Shown here: in pieces, positions 15,696 to 24,993 of the stretch
How positions within the stretch are numbered: position 1 is the stretch's first letter
How the letters are laid out: the number at the start of each line of letters is the position of its first letter
NCBI GenBank assembly: GCA_017608625.1
Contig: JAFCFN010000008.1
Coordinates: 1 to 39,065, forward strand
Source: Candidatus Woesearchaeota archaeon
GTDB lineage: Archaea > Nanobdellota > Nanobdellia > Woesearchaeales > JAFCFN01
Direction: 5' to 3'
DNA: 39,065 nt
Translations under genes and position numbers: made by a program
The notes under the pieces: generated by a model
Databases searched by the model: none
What the model was told of the DNA's origin: nothing
What the model saw: only the letters and a program-made list of their open reading frames with translations

Positions 15696-17147
15696 ATGGA
15701 AGAATATGAAAAAAAGAAAGAGATTATTAGATTTTGTTTTGAAAACAATATTCTAGTAGATCCTAATTTTTTGAATAAATTATGTCAAGAAGATCTTAAA
15801 AAAGTATATAATATTGTATTAAAAAATAAAGATTTAACTGTTTTAGATAATAGAATATTTGAAGAAAAAAAACAAACACACCAAATAACCAAGGGCAGGG
15901 TAGAAGTTTTATTTAATTATAAAGAAAACTCAAAAAAAAGAGAAGAACAAGATTTTATATCTTACTTTAATTCTAGGTATAAAGCCCTAGAAAAAATTTT
16001 GAAAAACAGGGTTGAGTTACAAGACGCAGTTTCTATTAATAGGGCTTTAATGAAAAGAGAACGAGAAAATATTGCTTTGATTGGTTTAGTAGAGAGCAAA
16101 CAAATAACGAAAAATAACAATATTTTATTAACTCTAGAAGATCCTACAGGAAAAATTAGTGTTTTAATCACTAAAGAAAAAAAAGATTTGTTTCAACAAG
16201 CATTGGATATAGTTGAAGATGAAGCAATAGGTATAACTGGAGTTATTAGTAACAGAATAGTTTTTGCAGATAATATTTTGTGGCCTGATATTTCTATAAA
16301 TAAAGAATATAAAAAATCAAAAGAAGAAGGCTATGCCATATTTATTTCTGATATCCATGTAGGTAGTAATCTTTTTTTGGAAGACAAATTTAATCAATTT
16401 CTTGCATGGGTTAGAGGAGAGGTTGGTAATGAAGAACAAAAAGAAATAGCCAGAAAGATAAAATATATTTTTATTTTAGGAGATTTGATTGACGGATGTG
16501 GTATATATCCTGAACAAGATTCAGAATTAGTTATTAAAGATGTTTATGAACAATATAAAAAATGTGCAAGTTTACTAGCTAAAATACCTTCTAAAATTCC
16601 TATAATAATTTCTCCTGGAAATCACGATGCATTAAGAATAGCAGAACCCCAACCAGCGTTATATAAAGATTTTGCTGCACCCCTTTATGAATTACCTAAT
16701 GTAATAATAGTTTCTAATCCAGCTTGGATTAATATTGATAAAACAAAGGATTTTCCAGGTTTTGATGTTCTTATTTATCATGGTTATTCTTTTGATTATT
16801 ATGTAGCTAATGTAGATTCTATAAGGATTAAAGGAGGTTATAACAGACCTGATTTAATTATGAAGTTCTTGTTGCAGAGAAGACATCTTGCTCCAACACA
16901 CACATCAACTTTGTATATACCTGATTCTAATAAAGATCCACTAGTTATAGATAGAGTACCTGATTTCTTTGTTACCGGACATATTCATAAAGCAGGAGTA
17001 GCTAATTACAAGAATGTAACAATGATTTGTTCTTCTTGCTGGCAGAGCAAAACAGTTTTCCAGGAAAAAGTAGGTCATAATCCTGAGCCAGCTAGGGTGC
17101 CTGTTGTTAATTTAAAAACAAGAAAAGTAAAAATATTGAAATTTTAA
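15696..17147 (+). CDS. polB: DNA polymerase D small subunit (DP1)
   Basis: DP1 is the proofreading 3'-5' exonuclease subunit of the archaeal replicase PolD. The 483-residue protein has a variable N-terminal helical region, an OB fold around 120-200 (NIALIGLVESKQI ... ILLTLEDPTGKISVLI) and a calcineurin-like phosphodiesterase domain. The metal motifs are SDIHVGS (about 218), LGDLIDG (about 261), PGNHDA (about 306) and TGHIHKAG (about 426). It lies between cdc6 and DP2 with one-base gaps. Confidence 0.96.
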   Translation: MEEYEKKKEIIRFCFENNILVDPNFLNKLCQEDLKKVYNIVLKNKDLTVLDNRIFEEKKQTHQITKGRVEVLFNYKENSKKREEQDFISYFNSRYKALEKILKNRVELQDAVSINRALMKRERENIALIGLVESKQITKNNNILLTLEDPTGKISVLITKEKKDLFQQALDIVEDEAIGITGVISNRIVFADNILWPDISINKEYKKSKEEGYAIFISDIHVGSNLFLEDKFNQFLAWVRGEVGNEEQKEIARKIKYIFILGDLIDGCGIYPEQDSELVIKDVYEQYKKCASLLAKIPSKIPIIISPGNHDALRIAEPQPALYKDFAAPLYELPNVIIVSNPAWINIDKTKDFPGFDVLIYHGYSFDYYVANVDSIRIKGGYNRPDLIMKFLLQRRHLAPTHTSTLYIPDSNKDPLVIDRVPDFFVTGHIHKAGVANYKNVTMICSSCWQSKTVFQEKVGHNPEPARVPVVNLKTRKVKILKF

Positions 17148-17148
17148 A

Positions 17149-20100
17149 ATGCAATTTAGTAAAGATATTGGGGAGTATTTTAAAAAAATAGAAGAAGGTG
17201 TTAAAAGAGCTTATTCTATAGCTAGTGAAGCAAGGAAAAAAGGTTTGGATCCAGAAGATAAGGTAGATATACCTTTGGCCAATAATATGGCTGAGAGGGT
17301 AGAAGGTTTAATATCAACTGTTGCACCCCAATTAATTAATTCTGGAATTACAAAAAGAATACAACAACTTGAAAAGAAATACGGCTTATTGGATTGGAGA
17401 GTAGCTTTGGTTATAGCAGAGGAAGTTGCTAAAGAAAAGTTTTGCAAGTTCAATTCAAAAAAAGAAGCAATTGAAGTAGGAATTAGAACTGGTTTTGCAT
17501 ATCACACTTTAGGCATAGTTGCAGCACCTTTAGAAGGTTTTATAGAAGTAGTTATAAAAAAGACAAAAGATGGTAAAGAGTATCTTGCCTTAAAATATGC
17601 TGGACCTGTTAGAGGAGCAGGAGGAACTGGTGCGAGTGTTTCTGTAATAATAGCAGATTATGTAAGAAAAAAATTAGGATTTTCTGCTTATGATCCTGAT
17701 GATAAAGAGATTGAGAGATATGTTACTGAGTTGTATGATTATCATGAAAGGGTTACTAATTTACAATATAAACCTAGTCCAGATGAGATAAGATTTTTGA
17801 TAAAACATATCCCTGTGGAAATAGATGGAGATCCAACAGAAAGAATAGAAGTTAGTAATTATAAAGATTTACCAAGAGTAGATACAAATAGGATAAGAGG
17901 AGGAGTTTGTTTGGTTATTTCTATGATTGCTTTGAAAGCACCAAAATTGTGGAAAAGATTAGCTAAATGGGGAAAAGAATTTGAGTTGGAATGGGATTTC
18001 TTATCAGAGTTTTTAACAATACAAAAAAAGGCAAAATCAAAACAAGAAGTAGGAGTAGAAGAGAAAATAAAACCAGATTATACTTTTATTTCTGATCTTG
18101 TTGCTGGAAGACCTGTTTTAACATATCCTATGCAAAAAGGAGGATTCAGATTAAGATATGGTAGAAGTAGAATCTCTGGTTATTCTGCAGCATCAATACA
18201 TCCAGCAACAATGTATTTACTCAATAAATATATTGCAACTGGCTCCCAGCTTAAAATAGAGAGACCTGGAAAAGCAGCTGCTATTACACCTTGCGATACA
18301 ATAGAAGGGCCAATTGTTAAACTAAAAAATGGGACTGTTTTAAGAATTGAAACAGAAAATCAAGCCAAACAATTATTGAATGAAATAGAAGAAATTCTTT
18401 TTTTAGGAGATCTTTTAATTAGTTATGGGGATTTTTCTGAAAATGGGCATAGACTAATTCCTTGCGGTTATAATGAGGAATGGTGGCAACAAGAGTTAGA
18501 AAAAGCAATTGTAAATAATTTTGGATCAATTGATTTATATAAATTGTCTGAATTAGTTGATATTCCATCAAAATATTTGGAGAAGGTTTTAAACCAACCT
18601 TTTGATTTTGTTCCAACAGCAGAAGTTGCAATTAAATTATCTGAAAAACTAAACATACCACTACATCCTAGATATACATATCACTGGGCAGATATAGATG
18701 GGGAGCAATTTTTTAGATTAATAAAATGGCTAGATAAAGCAAAGGTTAAGAAGAATGAAGATAAAATAGATAAAATTGTTATACCTGTGGGAGAGGAGAA
18801 AAGAATTCTAGAAGAAATAGGCATACCTCATTCGGTTGTTACAAATGAATTTATTATTATTGATAAAAATGAAGCCCTAGCATTACTTTTTAGTTTAGGA
18901 ATAACAAAAAAAGAAGACATTACTAAAATCATGAATCTTGCTGAAGAAAACCTAGATAAAAATGCTTTAGAGATAATAAAGGCAACAGGAATTAATTTAA
19001 GAGATAAGTCTGGAATTTATATAGGCGCTAGAATGGGGAGACCAGAAAAAGCTAAGATGAGAAAGCTAACTGGTTCTCCACAAGTGCTTTTTCCTGTGGG
19101 TGATGAAGGAGGAAGGTTAAGAGCTTTTCAAGCAGCGTTAGAAGAAGGTAAGGTAAGAGCAGATTTTCCTTTATTTTTTTGTCAGAAATGTAATAGGGAA
19201 ACTATTTATTCTATTTGCGAGGTTTGTAATTCTAAAACAAAAAGAAAATATTACTGCAAATTTTGTGGAGTAATAGACAGAAAAAAATGTAGACATGGTA
19301 AGGCGCAAACATTCAAAAAACAAGATATTGATATAAAACACTATTTTGAGTTTGCTTTGAAAAAAATTAAAGAAACCCATTATCCAGATTTGATTAAAGG
19401 TGTTAGAGGTACTTCTAATAAAGATCATATTCCAGAAAGACTTGAAAAAGGAATTTTAAGGGCTAAGCACAAAATTTATGTTAATAAAGATGGCACAGTA
19501 AGATACGATATGACTGAATTACCTATAACACACTTTAAAATCAAGGAAATATCAACTTCAATAGAGAAATTGAAAGAGTTGGGCTATTATTATGATATTA
19601 AAGGTAATGAGATCAGGGATAGAGATCAAATTGTTGAGTTAAAACCTCAAGATATAATCCTGCCTTCATCAACACTTGGTTTGGATGAATCAGCAGATAA
19701 TGTGTTGTTTAGAGTTGCAAATTTTATTGACGAAGAATTGGTTAAATTATATGATTTAAAACCCTTTTATAATTTAAAAAATAAAGAAGATCTTATTGGA
19801 CAGTTAGTTGTTGGATTAGCTCCACATATTTCTGCAGGTATGGTTGGCAGAATAATTGGATTTAGTCAAACCCAAGCATTATTTGCTCATCCTCTATGGC
19901 ATGCAGCTTTAAGAAGGGATTGTGATGGAGATGAAGCATGCGTAATGTTGTTGATGGACGCTTTGTTAAATTTTTCTAGACAATATCTTCCAGATAAAAG
20001 AGGGGGCAGAACAATGGACGCACCTTTAGTTTTAACTTGTATTTTAAATCCTGCTGAGGTTGATGATATGGTTCATGGTTTGGATGTATGCTGGAGATAT

Positions 20101-20673
20101 CCTTTGGAATTTTATGAAGCTGCTCTGGAGTATAAATATCCCTGGGATATTGATATAGAACAATTAAAGAAAAGGTTGAATACAACATTACAATATGAAA
20201 AATTTGGATACACACATGATGTTAGCAATATAAATATAGGTGTATTATGTTCTGCTTATAAAACATTACCTACAATGGAAGAAAAATTAAAAGGACAAAT
20301 GGAAGTGGCAGAAAAAATAAGAGCTGTTAGTGAGAAAGACGTAGCAGCTTTGGTTATAGATAAACATTTTATTAAAGACATTAAAGGAAATTTGAGAAAA
20401 TTCTCAATGCAACAATTTAGGTGTGTAAAATGCAATGAAAAATATAGAAGACCGCCTTTAGCTGGAAAATGTTATAAATGCGGAGGAAGAATAATATTTA
20501 CTATTTCTAAAGGAAGCATAATTAAATACTTAGACCCAGCATTATCTTTAGCTGAAAAATATGATGTACCTAGCTATTTAAAACATACTTTAGAACTAAC
20601 TAAAAGAAGAATAGAAAGTGTGTTTGGTAAAGAAAAGGAAAGGCAAGAAGGACTTGGAAAATGGTTTGCATAA
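17149..20673 (+). CDS. polC: DNA polymerase D large subunit (DP2)
   Basis: DP2 is the catalytic subunit of PolD. The 1174-residue length is usual for an intein-free form, and no intein is inserted in the active site. Visible are the conserved N-terminal GPVRGAGGTGAS, a zinc site around 677 (CQKCNRE ... CEVC ... CKFCG) and the double-psi-barrel catalytic stretch RRDCDGDEACVMLLMDALLNFSRQYLPDKRGG near 923. A C-terminal zinc site follows (CVKC ... CYKCGG). The extreme C terminus QEGLGKWF resembles a PCNA-interacting peptide, like the tail of FEN1 in this window. It ends four bases before the convergent DUF424 gene. Confidence 0.97.
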   Translation: MQFSKDIGEYFKKIEEGVKRAYSIASEARKKGLDPEDKVDIPLANNMAERVEGLISTVAPQLINSGITKRIQQLEKKYGLLDWRVALVIAEEVAKEKFCKFNSKKEAIEVGIRTGFAYHTLGIVAAPLEGFIEVVIKKTKDGKEYLALKYAGPVRGAGGTGASVSVIIADYVRKKLGFSAYDPDDKEIERYVTELYDYHERVTNLQYKPSPDEIRFLIKHIPVEIDGDPTERIEVSNYKDLPRVDTNRIRGGVCLVISMIALKAPKLWKRLAKWGKEFELEWDFLSEFLTIQKKAKSKQEVGVEEKIKPDYTFISDLVAGRPVLTYPMQKGGFRLRYGRSRISGYSAASIHPATMYLLNKYIATGSQLKIERPGKAAAITPCDTIEGPIVKLKNGTVLRIETENQAKQLLNEIEEILFLGDLLISYGDFSENGHRLIPCGYNEEWWQQELEKAIVNNFGSIDLYKLSELVDIPSKYLEKVLNQPFDFVPTAEVAIKLSEKLNIPLHPRYTYHWADIDGEQFFRLIKWLDKAKVKKNEDKIDKIVIPVGEEKRILEEIGIPHSVVTNEFIIIDKNEALALLFSLGITKKEDITKIMNLAEENLDKNALEIIKATGINLRDKSGIYIGARMGRPEKAKMRKLTGSPQVLFPVGDEGGRLRAFQAALEEGKVRADFPLFFCQKCNRETIYSICEVCNSKTKRKYYCKFCGVIDRKKCRHGKAQTFKKQDIDIKHYFEFALKKIKETHYPDLIKGVRGTSNKDHIPERLEKGILRAKHKIYVNKDGTVRYDMTELPITHFKIKEISTSIEKLKELGYYYDIKGNEIRDRDQIVELKPQDIILPSSTLGLDESADNVLFRVANFIDEELVKLYDLKPFYNLKNKEDLIGQLVVGLAPHISAGMVGRIIGFSQTQALFAHPLWHAALRRDCDGDEACVMLLMDALLNFSRQYLPDKRGGRTMDAPLVLTCILNPAEVDDMVHGLDVCWRYPLEFYEAALEYKYPWDIDIEQLKKRLNTTLQYEKFGYTHDVSNINIGVLCSAYKTLPTMEEKLKGQMEVAEKIRAVSEKDVAALVIDKHFIKDIKGNLRKFSMQQFRCVKCNEKYRRPPLAGKCYKCGGRIIFTISKGSIIKYLDPALSLAEKYDVPSYLKHTLELTKRRIESVFGKEKERQEGLGKWFA

Positions 20674-20677
20674 ATTT

Positions 20678-20974
20678 TTATTTTCTAATAATCACGCACT
20701 GACAAATGGGAATATTTTTGATATTGAGTATATTTTCTTTATTTATAACATTAGCTTTTAGACCAAAAGAAACAGCTTTCTTACCAACCAAATTTACAAT
20801 ATAAGCTTTTTTGAATAATTCAAGAACTTTGTTCTCAGGCATTTCCCCACCTTTGTAGAAGTTTGTTGTTAGATCAAGTTGTAATTTACCCTGTTCAAAT
20901 TTTTTACCAATTAATTCTTTATCACAAATAGCAACAACAATTCCATTAAAGCTTTGATGAACAGCAACAATCAT
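20678..20974 (-). CDS. DUF424 family protein
   Basis: A 98-residue member of a conserved archaeal family of unknown function. It is recognisable by VVAICDKELIGKKF, DLTTNFYKGGEM, the helix with ANLVG-type sequence (AYIVNLVGKKAVSFGL) and a terminal NIPICQCVIIRK strand. Its start overlaps the end of aIF2-beta by four bases. The family is often found beside aIF2-beta, which suggests a link to translation, but no activity can be read from the sequence. Confidence 0.85.
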   Translation of the reverse strand: MIVAVHQSFNGIVVAICDKELIGKKFEQGKLQLDLTTNFYKGGEMPENKVLELFKKAYIVNLVGKKAVSFGLKANVINKENILNIKNIPICQCVIIRK

Positions 20975-21381
20975 TTTATTTCTTCAACAACTCTTCTTGC
21001 TCCACAAGCCAAACATCTTAATATAGTTCCTTTTTCTTCTTTGATCAATTTTGTATCAGGTTTTCCACACTCTTTACATAGTACAAATTCTTTTACATAT
21101 TCTTCTATTCTTTCATTTATTCGAGAAGAAGGAATTTTACTTCTTATTATAACTGAACCAGTTTTTTTGATTTCCCCAGGTGTTGCCAATTTTCTCAAAA
21201 TATATTTTAATAAATGCTCTGGATCTCTATGAATATAGTCTGCTATTTGGACAAAATTTGCTATGACTGTTGTATTGCCTTGAATATGACTTTTAACAGC
21301 AGGTATTTCAAATCTTTCTTTTTCAACAACTTTTTTTGGCACAGCTTCTCTCGCTTTTTTAAGTAATTCTTTATAGTCCAT
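20971..21381 (-). CDS. Translation initiation factor aIF2, beta subunit
   Basis: This is part of the heterotrimer that brings initiator tRNA to the small ribosomal subunit. The 136-residue protein has an N-terminal helix, the alpha-beta core (GNTTVIANFVQIADYIHRDPEHLLKYILRKLATPG) and a C-terminal zinc ribbon (CKECGKPDT ... LRCLACGARR). The length fits the archaeal form, which lacks the eukaryotic Lys-rich extension. It has a TATA box (GATTTATAAATT) about 28 bases before the ATG and no ribosome site. Confidence 0.95.
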   Translation of the reverse strand: MDYKELLKKAREAVPKKVVEKERFEIPAVKSHIQGNTTVIANFVQIADYIHRDPEHLLKYILRKLATPGEIKKTGSVIIRSKIPSSRINERIEEYVKEFVLCKECGKPDTKLIKEEKGTILRCLACGARRVVEEIK

Positions 21382-21404
21382 AATTAAAAAAGAAAAGCTA
21401 GAAA

Positions 21405-21453
21405 TTTATAAATCTATTGGATTACTGCTATTAAAAGAAAGATATTTAAATTA
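21405..21453. promoter_or_regulatory. Divergent promoters, aIF2-beta / SpoIIM
   Basis: GATTTATAAATT (minus, centre about 21409) and GATATTTAAATTAA (plus, centre about 21447) are each 26-28 bases from their ATG. Both imply leaderless transcripts. Confidence 0.5.
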
Positions 21454-21472
21454 ATTAAAATAAATTTATCTC

Positions 21473-22321
21473 ATGACATTAGAATCTTTGATCAATCCTT
21501 TAAAAGCAGAAAGACAACCATGGGATATGTTTTTTGTTGGTTTAGTATATTCCTCTATCGCTGTTTTATTGAGTTTGCTTATATTTGATGATGGAAAAAG
21601 TTTAGCTTTAGTTTTCTTAACGGTATTGGCAACAGTTCCTATAATGTATAACACACTAAAGATAGAAGAAAAAAAAGATATAAAATTTGACAAAGAAAGT
21701 TTTCTATTAAAAGAACATAGCAAGGCAATTACTTTTTTTGTGCTTCTTTTTATTGGATTTTTAGTATCTTTTACATTATGGTACATTTTTTTACCTTCAA
21801 CTCTTACACATGAATTATTCTTTTCTCAACAACAAGCAATAACAAGAATTAATAAAATAGTTACAACCGGTTTTTCATCAACTGATACATTTTTTTTGAT
21901 ATTAATGAATAACATGAGAGTTTTATTTTTTTGTTTACTGTTTGCATTTTTTTATGGAGCAGGAGCAATCCTTATCTTAACATGGAATGCTTCTGTGATA
22001 GCTACTGCAATTGGAAATTTTTTTAGGACGCAATTAGAAAATGTTGTGAGGGAAGTTGGTTCAGCAAGCCTTAGCGCATACTTTCACATTGGAACATTAA
22101 GTTTAATGAGATATATTTTTCATGCTATACCTGAGATTATTGCCTATTTTTTTGGCGGTTTAGCAGGAGGTATAATTTCTGTTGCTGTAATAAGACATGA
22201 TTTTAGAACAAAACAGTTTCAAAATATTGTTCTCGACTCTTCTTTGCTTATTTTGTTAGCAATAGTTTTTTTAATTATTGCAGCTTTTATTGAAGTGTTT
22301 ATTACTCCAGTTTTATTCTAA
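21473..22321 (+). CDS. SpoIIM-family (stage II sporulation protein M-like) membrane protein
   Basis: A 282-residue integral membrane protein with about six hydrophobic segments. The family signature is a periplasm-facing part followed by NNMRVLFFCLLFAFFYGAGAILILTWNASVIATAIG. Many archaea that never sporulate carry this family; a role in membrane organisation or transport has been suggested but is not established. The N terminus (LESLINPLKAERQPWDMF) resembles the pre-membrane helix of archaeal members. Its end overlaps the convergent OB-fold gene by nine bases. Confidence 0.85.
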   Translation: MTLESLINPLKAERQPWDMFFVGLVYSSIAVLLSLLIFDDGKSLALVFLTVLATVPIMYNTLKIEEKKDIKFDKESFLLKEHSKAITFFVLLFIGFLVSFTLWYIFLPSTLTHELFFSQQQAITRINKIVTTGFSSTDTFFLILMNNMRVLFFCLLFAFFYGAGAILILTWNASVIATAIGNFFRTQLENVVREVGSASLSAYFHIGTLSLMRYIFHAIPEIIAYFFGGLAGGIISVAVIRHDFRTKQFQNIVLDSSLLILLAIVFLIIAAFIEVFITPVLF

Positions 22322-22915
22322 TATCTTTATCTTACCTGGTTTGACAAAGAAAATCTCACCTTTTTCTAATAAATAATTTAATTTATTTTGGTCTATTTTA
22401 AATTCTGTAATTAATTTATCAAAATCAACTCCTTCTCCAGAATCCAAGCTAGAAATTGTTTGTAAAATATCATCGTAACTTTTTTCCAAATTTTCCAATT
22501 TTTTTTCTTCTACATTTGTTACTTCATTATTTTTTCTTAACTCTAATTCTCTTACTTTTAACCATCTCTGATCTTTTAATTTTTTTATTATTTCTCCAAT
22601 TAGATATCTTTCGTTGTTATACTCTCGCGGTTTAGCTATAATTAATACTACATCACCAATTTCAAGATTGTTAAAAAAATCAGGATTATCAAAATTTCTA
22701 ATATTGATTCTTCCAGAACCATCATCAACTGTAACTTGAGAATAATTTGTATATCTCATTGGTGCGGAAATAATTGTAGCAAGAAGATTAACTCTTGAAA
22801 TATTGTTACCGTTTACAATTAAATAATTATTCTGTGTTTCTTCCTCTTTTATATATTGAGAATTAAGTAAATCTTTTATTCTAACTTTATAGGCTGTAGC
22901 TCTTAGCTCTGCCAT
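22313..22915 (-). CDS. RPA-like OB-fold single-strand DNA-binding protein
   Basis: A 200-residue protein with an OB fold at about 25-115 (VNLLATIISAPMRYTNYSQVTVDDGSGRINIRNF ... LEIGDVVLIIAKPREYNNERYLIGEI). A C-terminal helical part resembles the winged helix of RPA32-type subunits (SLDSGEGVDFDKLITEFKIDQNKLNYLLEKGEIFFVKPGKIKIL). This suggests a replication-protein-A subunit or RPA-associated protein. Its ATG overlaps the mcm stop by one base, so it is cotranscribed with the helicase it would work beside. Confidence 0.82.
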   Translation of the reverse strand: MAELRATAYKVRIKDLLNSQYIKEEETQNNYLIVNGNNISRVNLLATIISAPMRYTNYSQVTVDDGSGRINIRNFDNPDFFNNLEIGDVVLIIAKPREYNNERYLIGEIIKKLKDQRWLKVRELELRKNNEVTNVEEKKLENLEKSYDDILQTISSLDSGEGVDFDKLITEFKIDQNKLNYLLEKGEIFFVKPGKIKILE

Positions 22916-24933
22916 TATATTCTTTGAATAAAGCCTCTTCTAGGCTCAAAAACATCTCCAGATCTTTTCAATTTTTCAAGAACTTCTTCTACTTGATCTT
23001 CAGATATACCTTTTTCCTTTGCTTCTCTGAGAATATCTTCTATAGGTATTGTTTTTCCTAAAGTATTTTCTAAATCCTCTATTATTTCTCTTATTGTTGA
23101 TATCTTACTTCTTTGAGAAGCAGTTATTCCTGTTGTAATTCTATCAATATCTATTCTTCCTGTTTCAGGATCAATACCCACTTGGGTTAAACAGTAGTGT
23201 AATAAGTCTATAGCCCTCTTTGCATCTTTTTTAGTTACTCTATTACTTAACCTTACTCTTGCGTTAGCCTCAGCAAGTCTTACTAATGCTTCTAATTGTC
23301 TAGGAGAAATAGGAATTACTTTTACTTCTCCTTCTTCAGAGTATTTTGATCTCATCTTTAGATAATATTTTTTGATTTCTTCTAAAGCAGAATCAGTTAG
23401 CGTTGGATAAATCTTTTGTCTAGCGTATGCTATGTATTTTTTCATTAATTTAGTTGGAATCTCTTGTTCTTTTCCAATAGGTTGCTGATGTAATAAAAGA
23501 ATATGCTTTGCCATTTCCTCATCTTTTTCAGGATTTGGGAAATCTTTTATTGGAAAGATCAGATCAAACCTGTTAATTAATGTAACTGGAAGATCAATTT
23601 GTTTTGCTAAAGTTTCATAAGGATCAAATCTACCAAATTTTGGATTAGCAGCTGCTAGAACAGATGTCCTTGCCATAAGTGTAGCTTGAATATTTGCTTT
23701 TGATATTGTTATTGTTTGCTGTTCTAATGCTTCATGCATTGCCGATCTATCTTCCTGAGACATTTTATCCAACTCATCAATCATACAAATACCTTTATTT
23801 GCTAATACTAATGCACCTGCTTCCAAACTCCAACCTTTTAGGAATTCGTCCCTTACAACAGACGCTGTTAAGCCTGCCCCTGTTGCTCCTTTACCAGACA
23901 CGTATCTTCCTTTTGGAGCTATTACTGCTATTCTTTTTAGTAATTGACTTTTACCTGCTCCTGGATCTCCCACTAAAAGAACATGAATATCTCCTCTTGA
24001 GATAACGCCATCTTTTCTTGATTTTTGTACACCTCCCATTAATTGTAGCAGTAAGGCCTCTTTTATTCTTTCATAACCATAAATTGATGGTGCAATGCTC
24101 TTAATCATTTTTTCATAAATTTTTGGATCTTTTGACAATTCTCTTATTTCCTTTTCTTCCTCTTCTGTTATTTCAATATCATAAAAATCCTCTTCAACAC
24201 CTTCTACATAATTAGCTTCTATTAACAAATCAAATCTTGTTGATTTTACACCAGATCTTAGTGTTATAGGAACTTCCTTAATTATTCCAACAACTTTTAT
24301 CTTAGTTCCAGGATTTGTTTTTTTTTCAGACATTGGAGAAACAAGATCTGCTGTTAAGAAAACATTCATTCTCTTTGGTTGCTCTCCTCCTTCAAGATTT
24401 TCAGGAGCTTCTTCTAAAACAAGACCCTGAGCATCAACTAACTCTTTACTTAATAGCCTAAATTTACCTTTTCTTCCGCAAGAACATCTGTTTGGTTCTT
24501 TGAATGCTGTGTCAAGTTGCACCACACCTATTATATTGCCACAACTAGGGCACTCAAATTTAGCTGTTGTTACTTGTGGCCTTACATCTGATTTTTGTCT
24601 TACTATCCCTTCTATTGTGAGAAGTTTACCTATGTGAGCTGAACGTATATTTCTAATCATCATATATTGAGATTGAGGAAGATTTTTGAATCTGACTTTA
24701 AAGTTTTTAAGATCCTCTTCTACATCAAATTCTTGCACAGCCAGCTCAGCAGCTTTTATTGTTTCCTCTGGTTTATCCAATAGTTCTTCTGCTATAATTG
24801 GGTCGAATTTTGCAAGCAGAGAAAAATCTAAAACAATGTGACCTTCTCCTTTTCTGATTGCTTCTGCTAATTCTGCTTTGTAGTATTTTTCTAAAAAATC
24901 TTGAAATACTTTGATTTGCTCTAGTGCATCCAT
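22915..24933 (-). CDS. mcm: MCM replicative helicase
   Basis: This hexameric 3'-5' DNA helicase is 672 residues long, the usual archaeal length. The N-terminal part carries the zinc site CPSCGN ... CSCGRKG and an OB fold. The AAA+ core has Walker A GDPGAGKSQLLK near 321, Walker B CMIDELDKM near 385, sensor 1 (AAANPKFGR) and the arginine finger region INRFDLIF. A C-terminal winged helix ends EPRRGFIQRI. A GAGGTT ribosome site precedes the ATG. It lies 60 bases downstream of TBP, separated by a hairpin. Confidence 0.97.
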   Translation of the reverse strand: MDALEQIKVFQDFLEKYYKAELAEAIRKGEGHIVLDFSLLAKFDPIIAEELLDKPEETIKAAELAVQEFDVEEDLKNFKVRFKNLPQSQYMMIRNIRSAHIGKLLTIEGIVRQKSDVRPQVTTAKFECPSCGNIIGVVQLDTAFKEPNRCSCGRKGKFRLLSKELVDAQGLVLEEAPENLEGGEQPKRMNVFLTADLVSPMSEKKTNPGTKIKVVGIIKEVPITLRSGVKSTRFDLLIEANYVEGVEEDFYDIEITEEEEKEIRELSKDPKIYEKMIKSIAPSIYGYERIKEALLLQLMGGVQKSRKDGVISRGDIHVLLVGDPGAGKSQLLKRIAVIAPKGRYVSGKGATGAGLTASVVRDEFLKGWSLEAGALVLANKGICMIDELDKMSQEDRSAMHEALEQQTITISKANIQATLMARTSVLAAANPKFGRFDPYETLAKQIDLPVTLINRFDLIFPIKDFPNPEKDEEMAKHILLLHQQPIGKEQEIPTKLMKKYIAYARQKIYPTLTDSALEEIKKYYLKMRSKYSEEGEVKVIPISPRQLEALVRLAEANARVRLSNRVTKKDAKRAIDLLHYCLTQVGIDPETGRIDIDRITTGITASQRSKISTIREIIEDLENTLGKTIPIEDILREAKEKGISEDQVEEVLEKLKRSGDVFEPRRGFIQRI

Positions 24934-24953
24934 AATAACCTCAAAAGTTATTT

Positions 24954-24982
24954 AAGGAACACAAGCTTTTGCTTGGTTCCTT
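24954..24982 (-). terminator. Hairpin between the TBP and MCM genes
   Basis: On either strand AAGGAAC and GTTCCTT enclose an inner AAGC-TTTT-GCTT stem-loop, giving two stacked stems separated by a small 2/1 internal loop. It sits between the TBP stop and the mcm start. No long U-tract follows on the minus strand, so it may be a processing or attenuation element, not a classical terminator. Confidence 0.45.
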
Positions 24983-24993
24983 TAAAATTAGTT

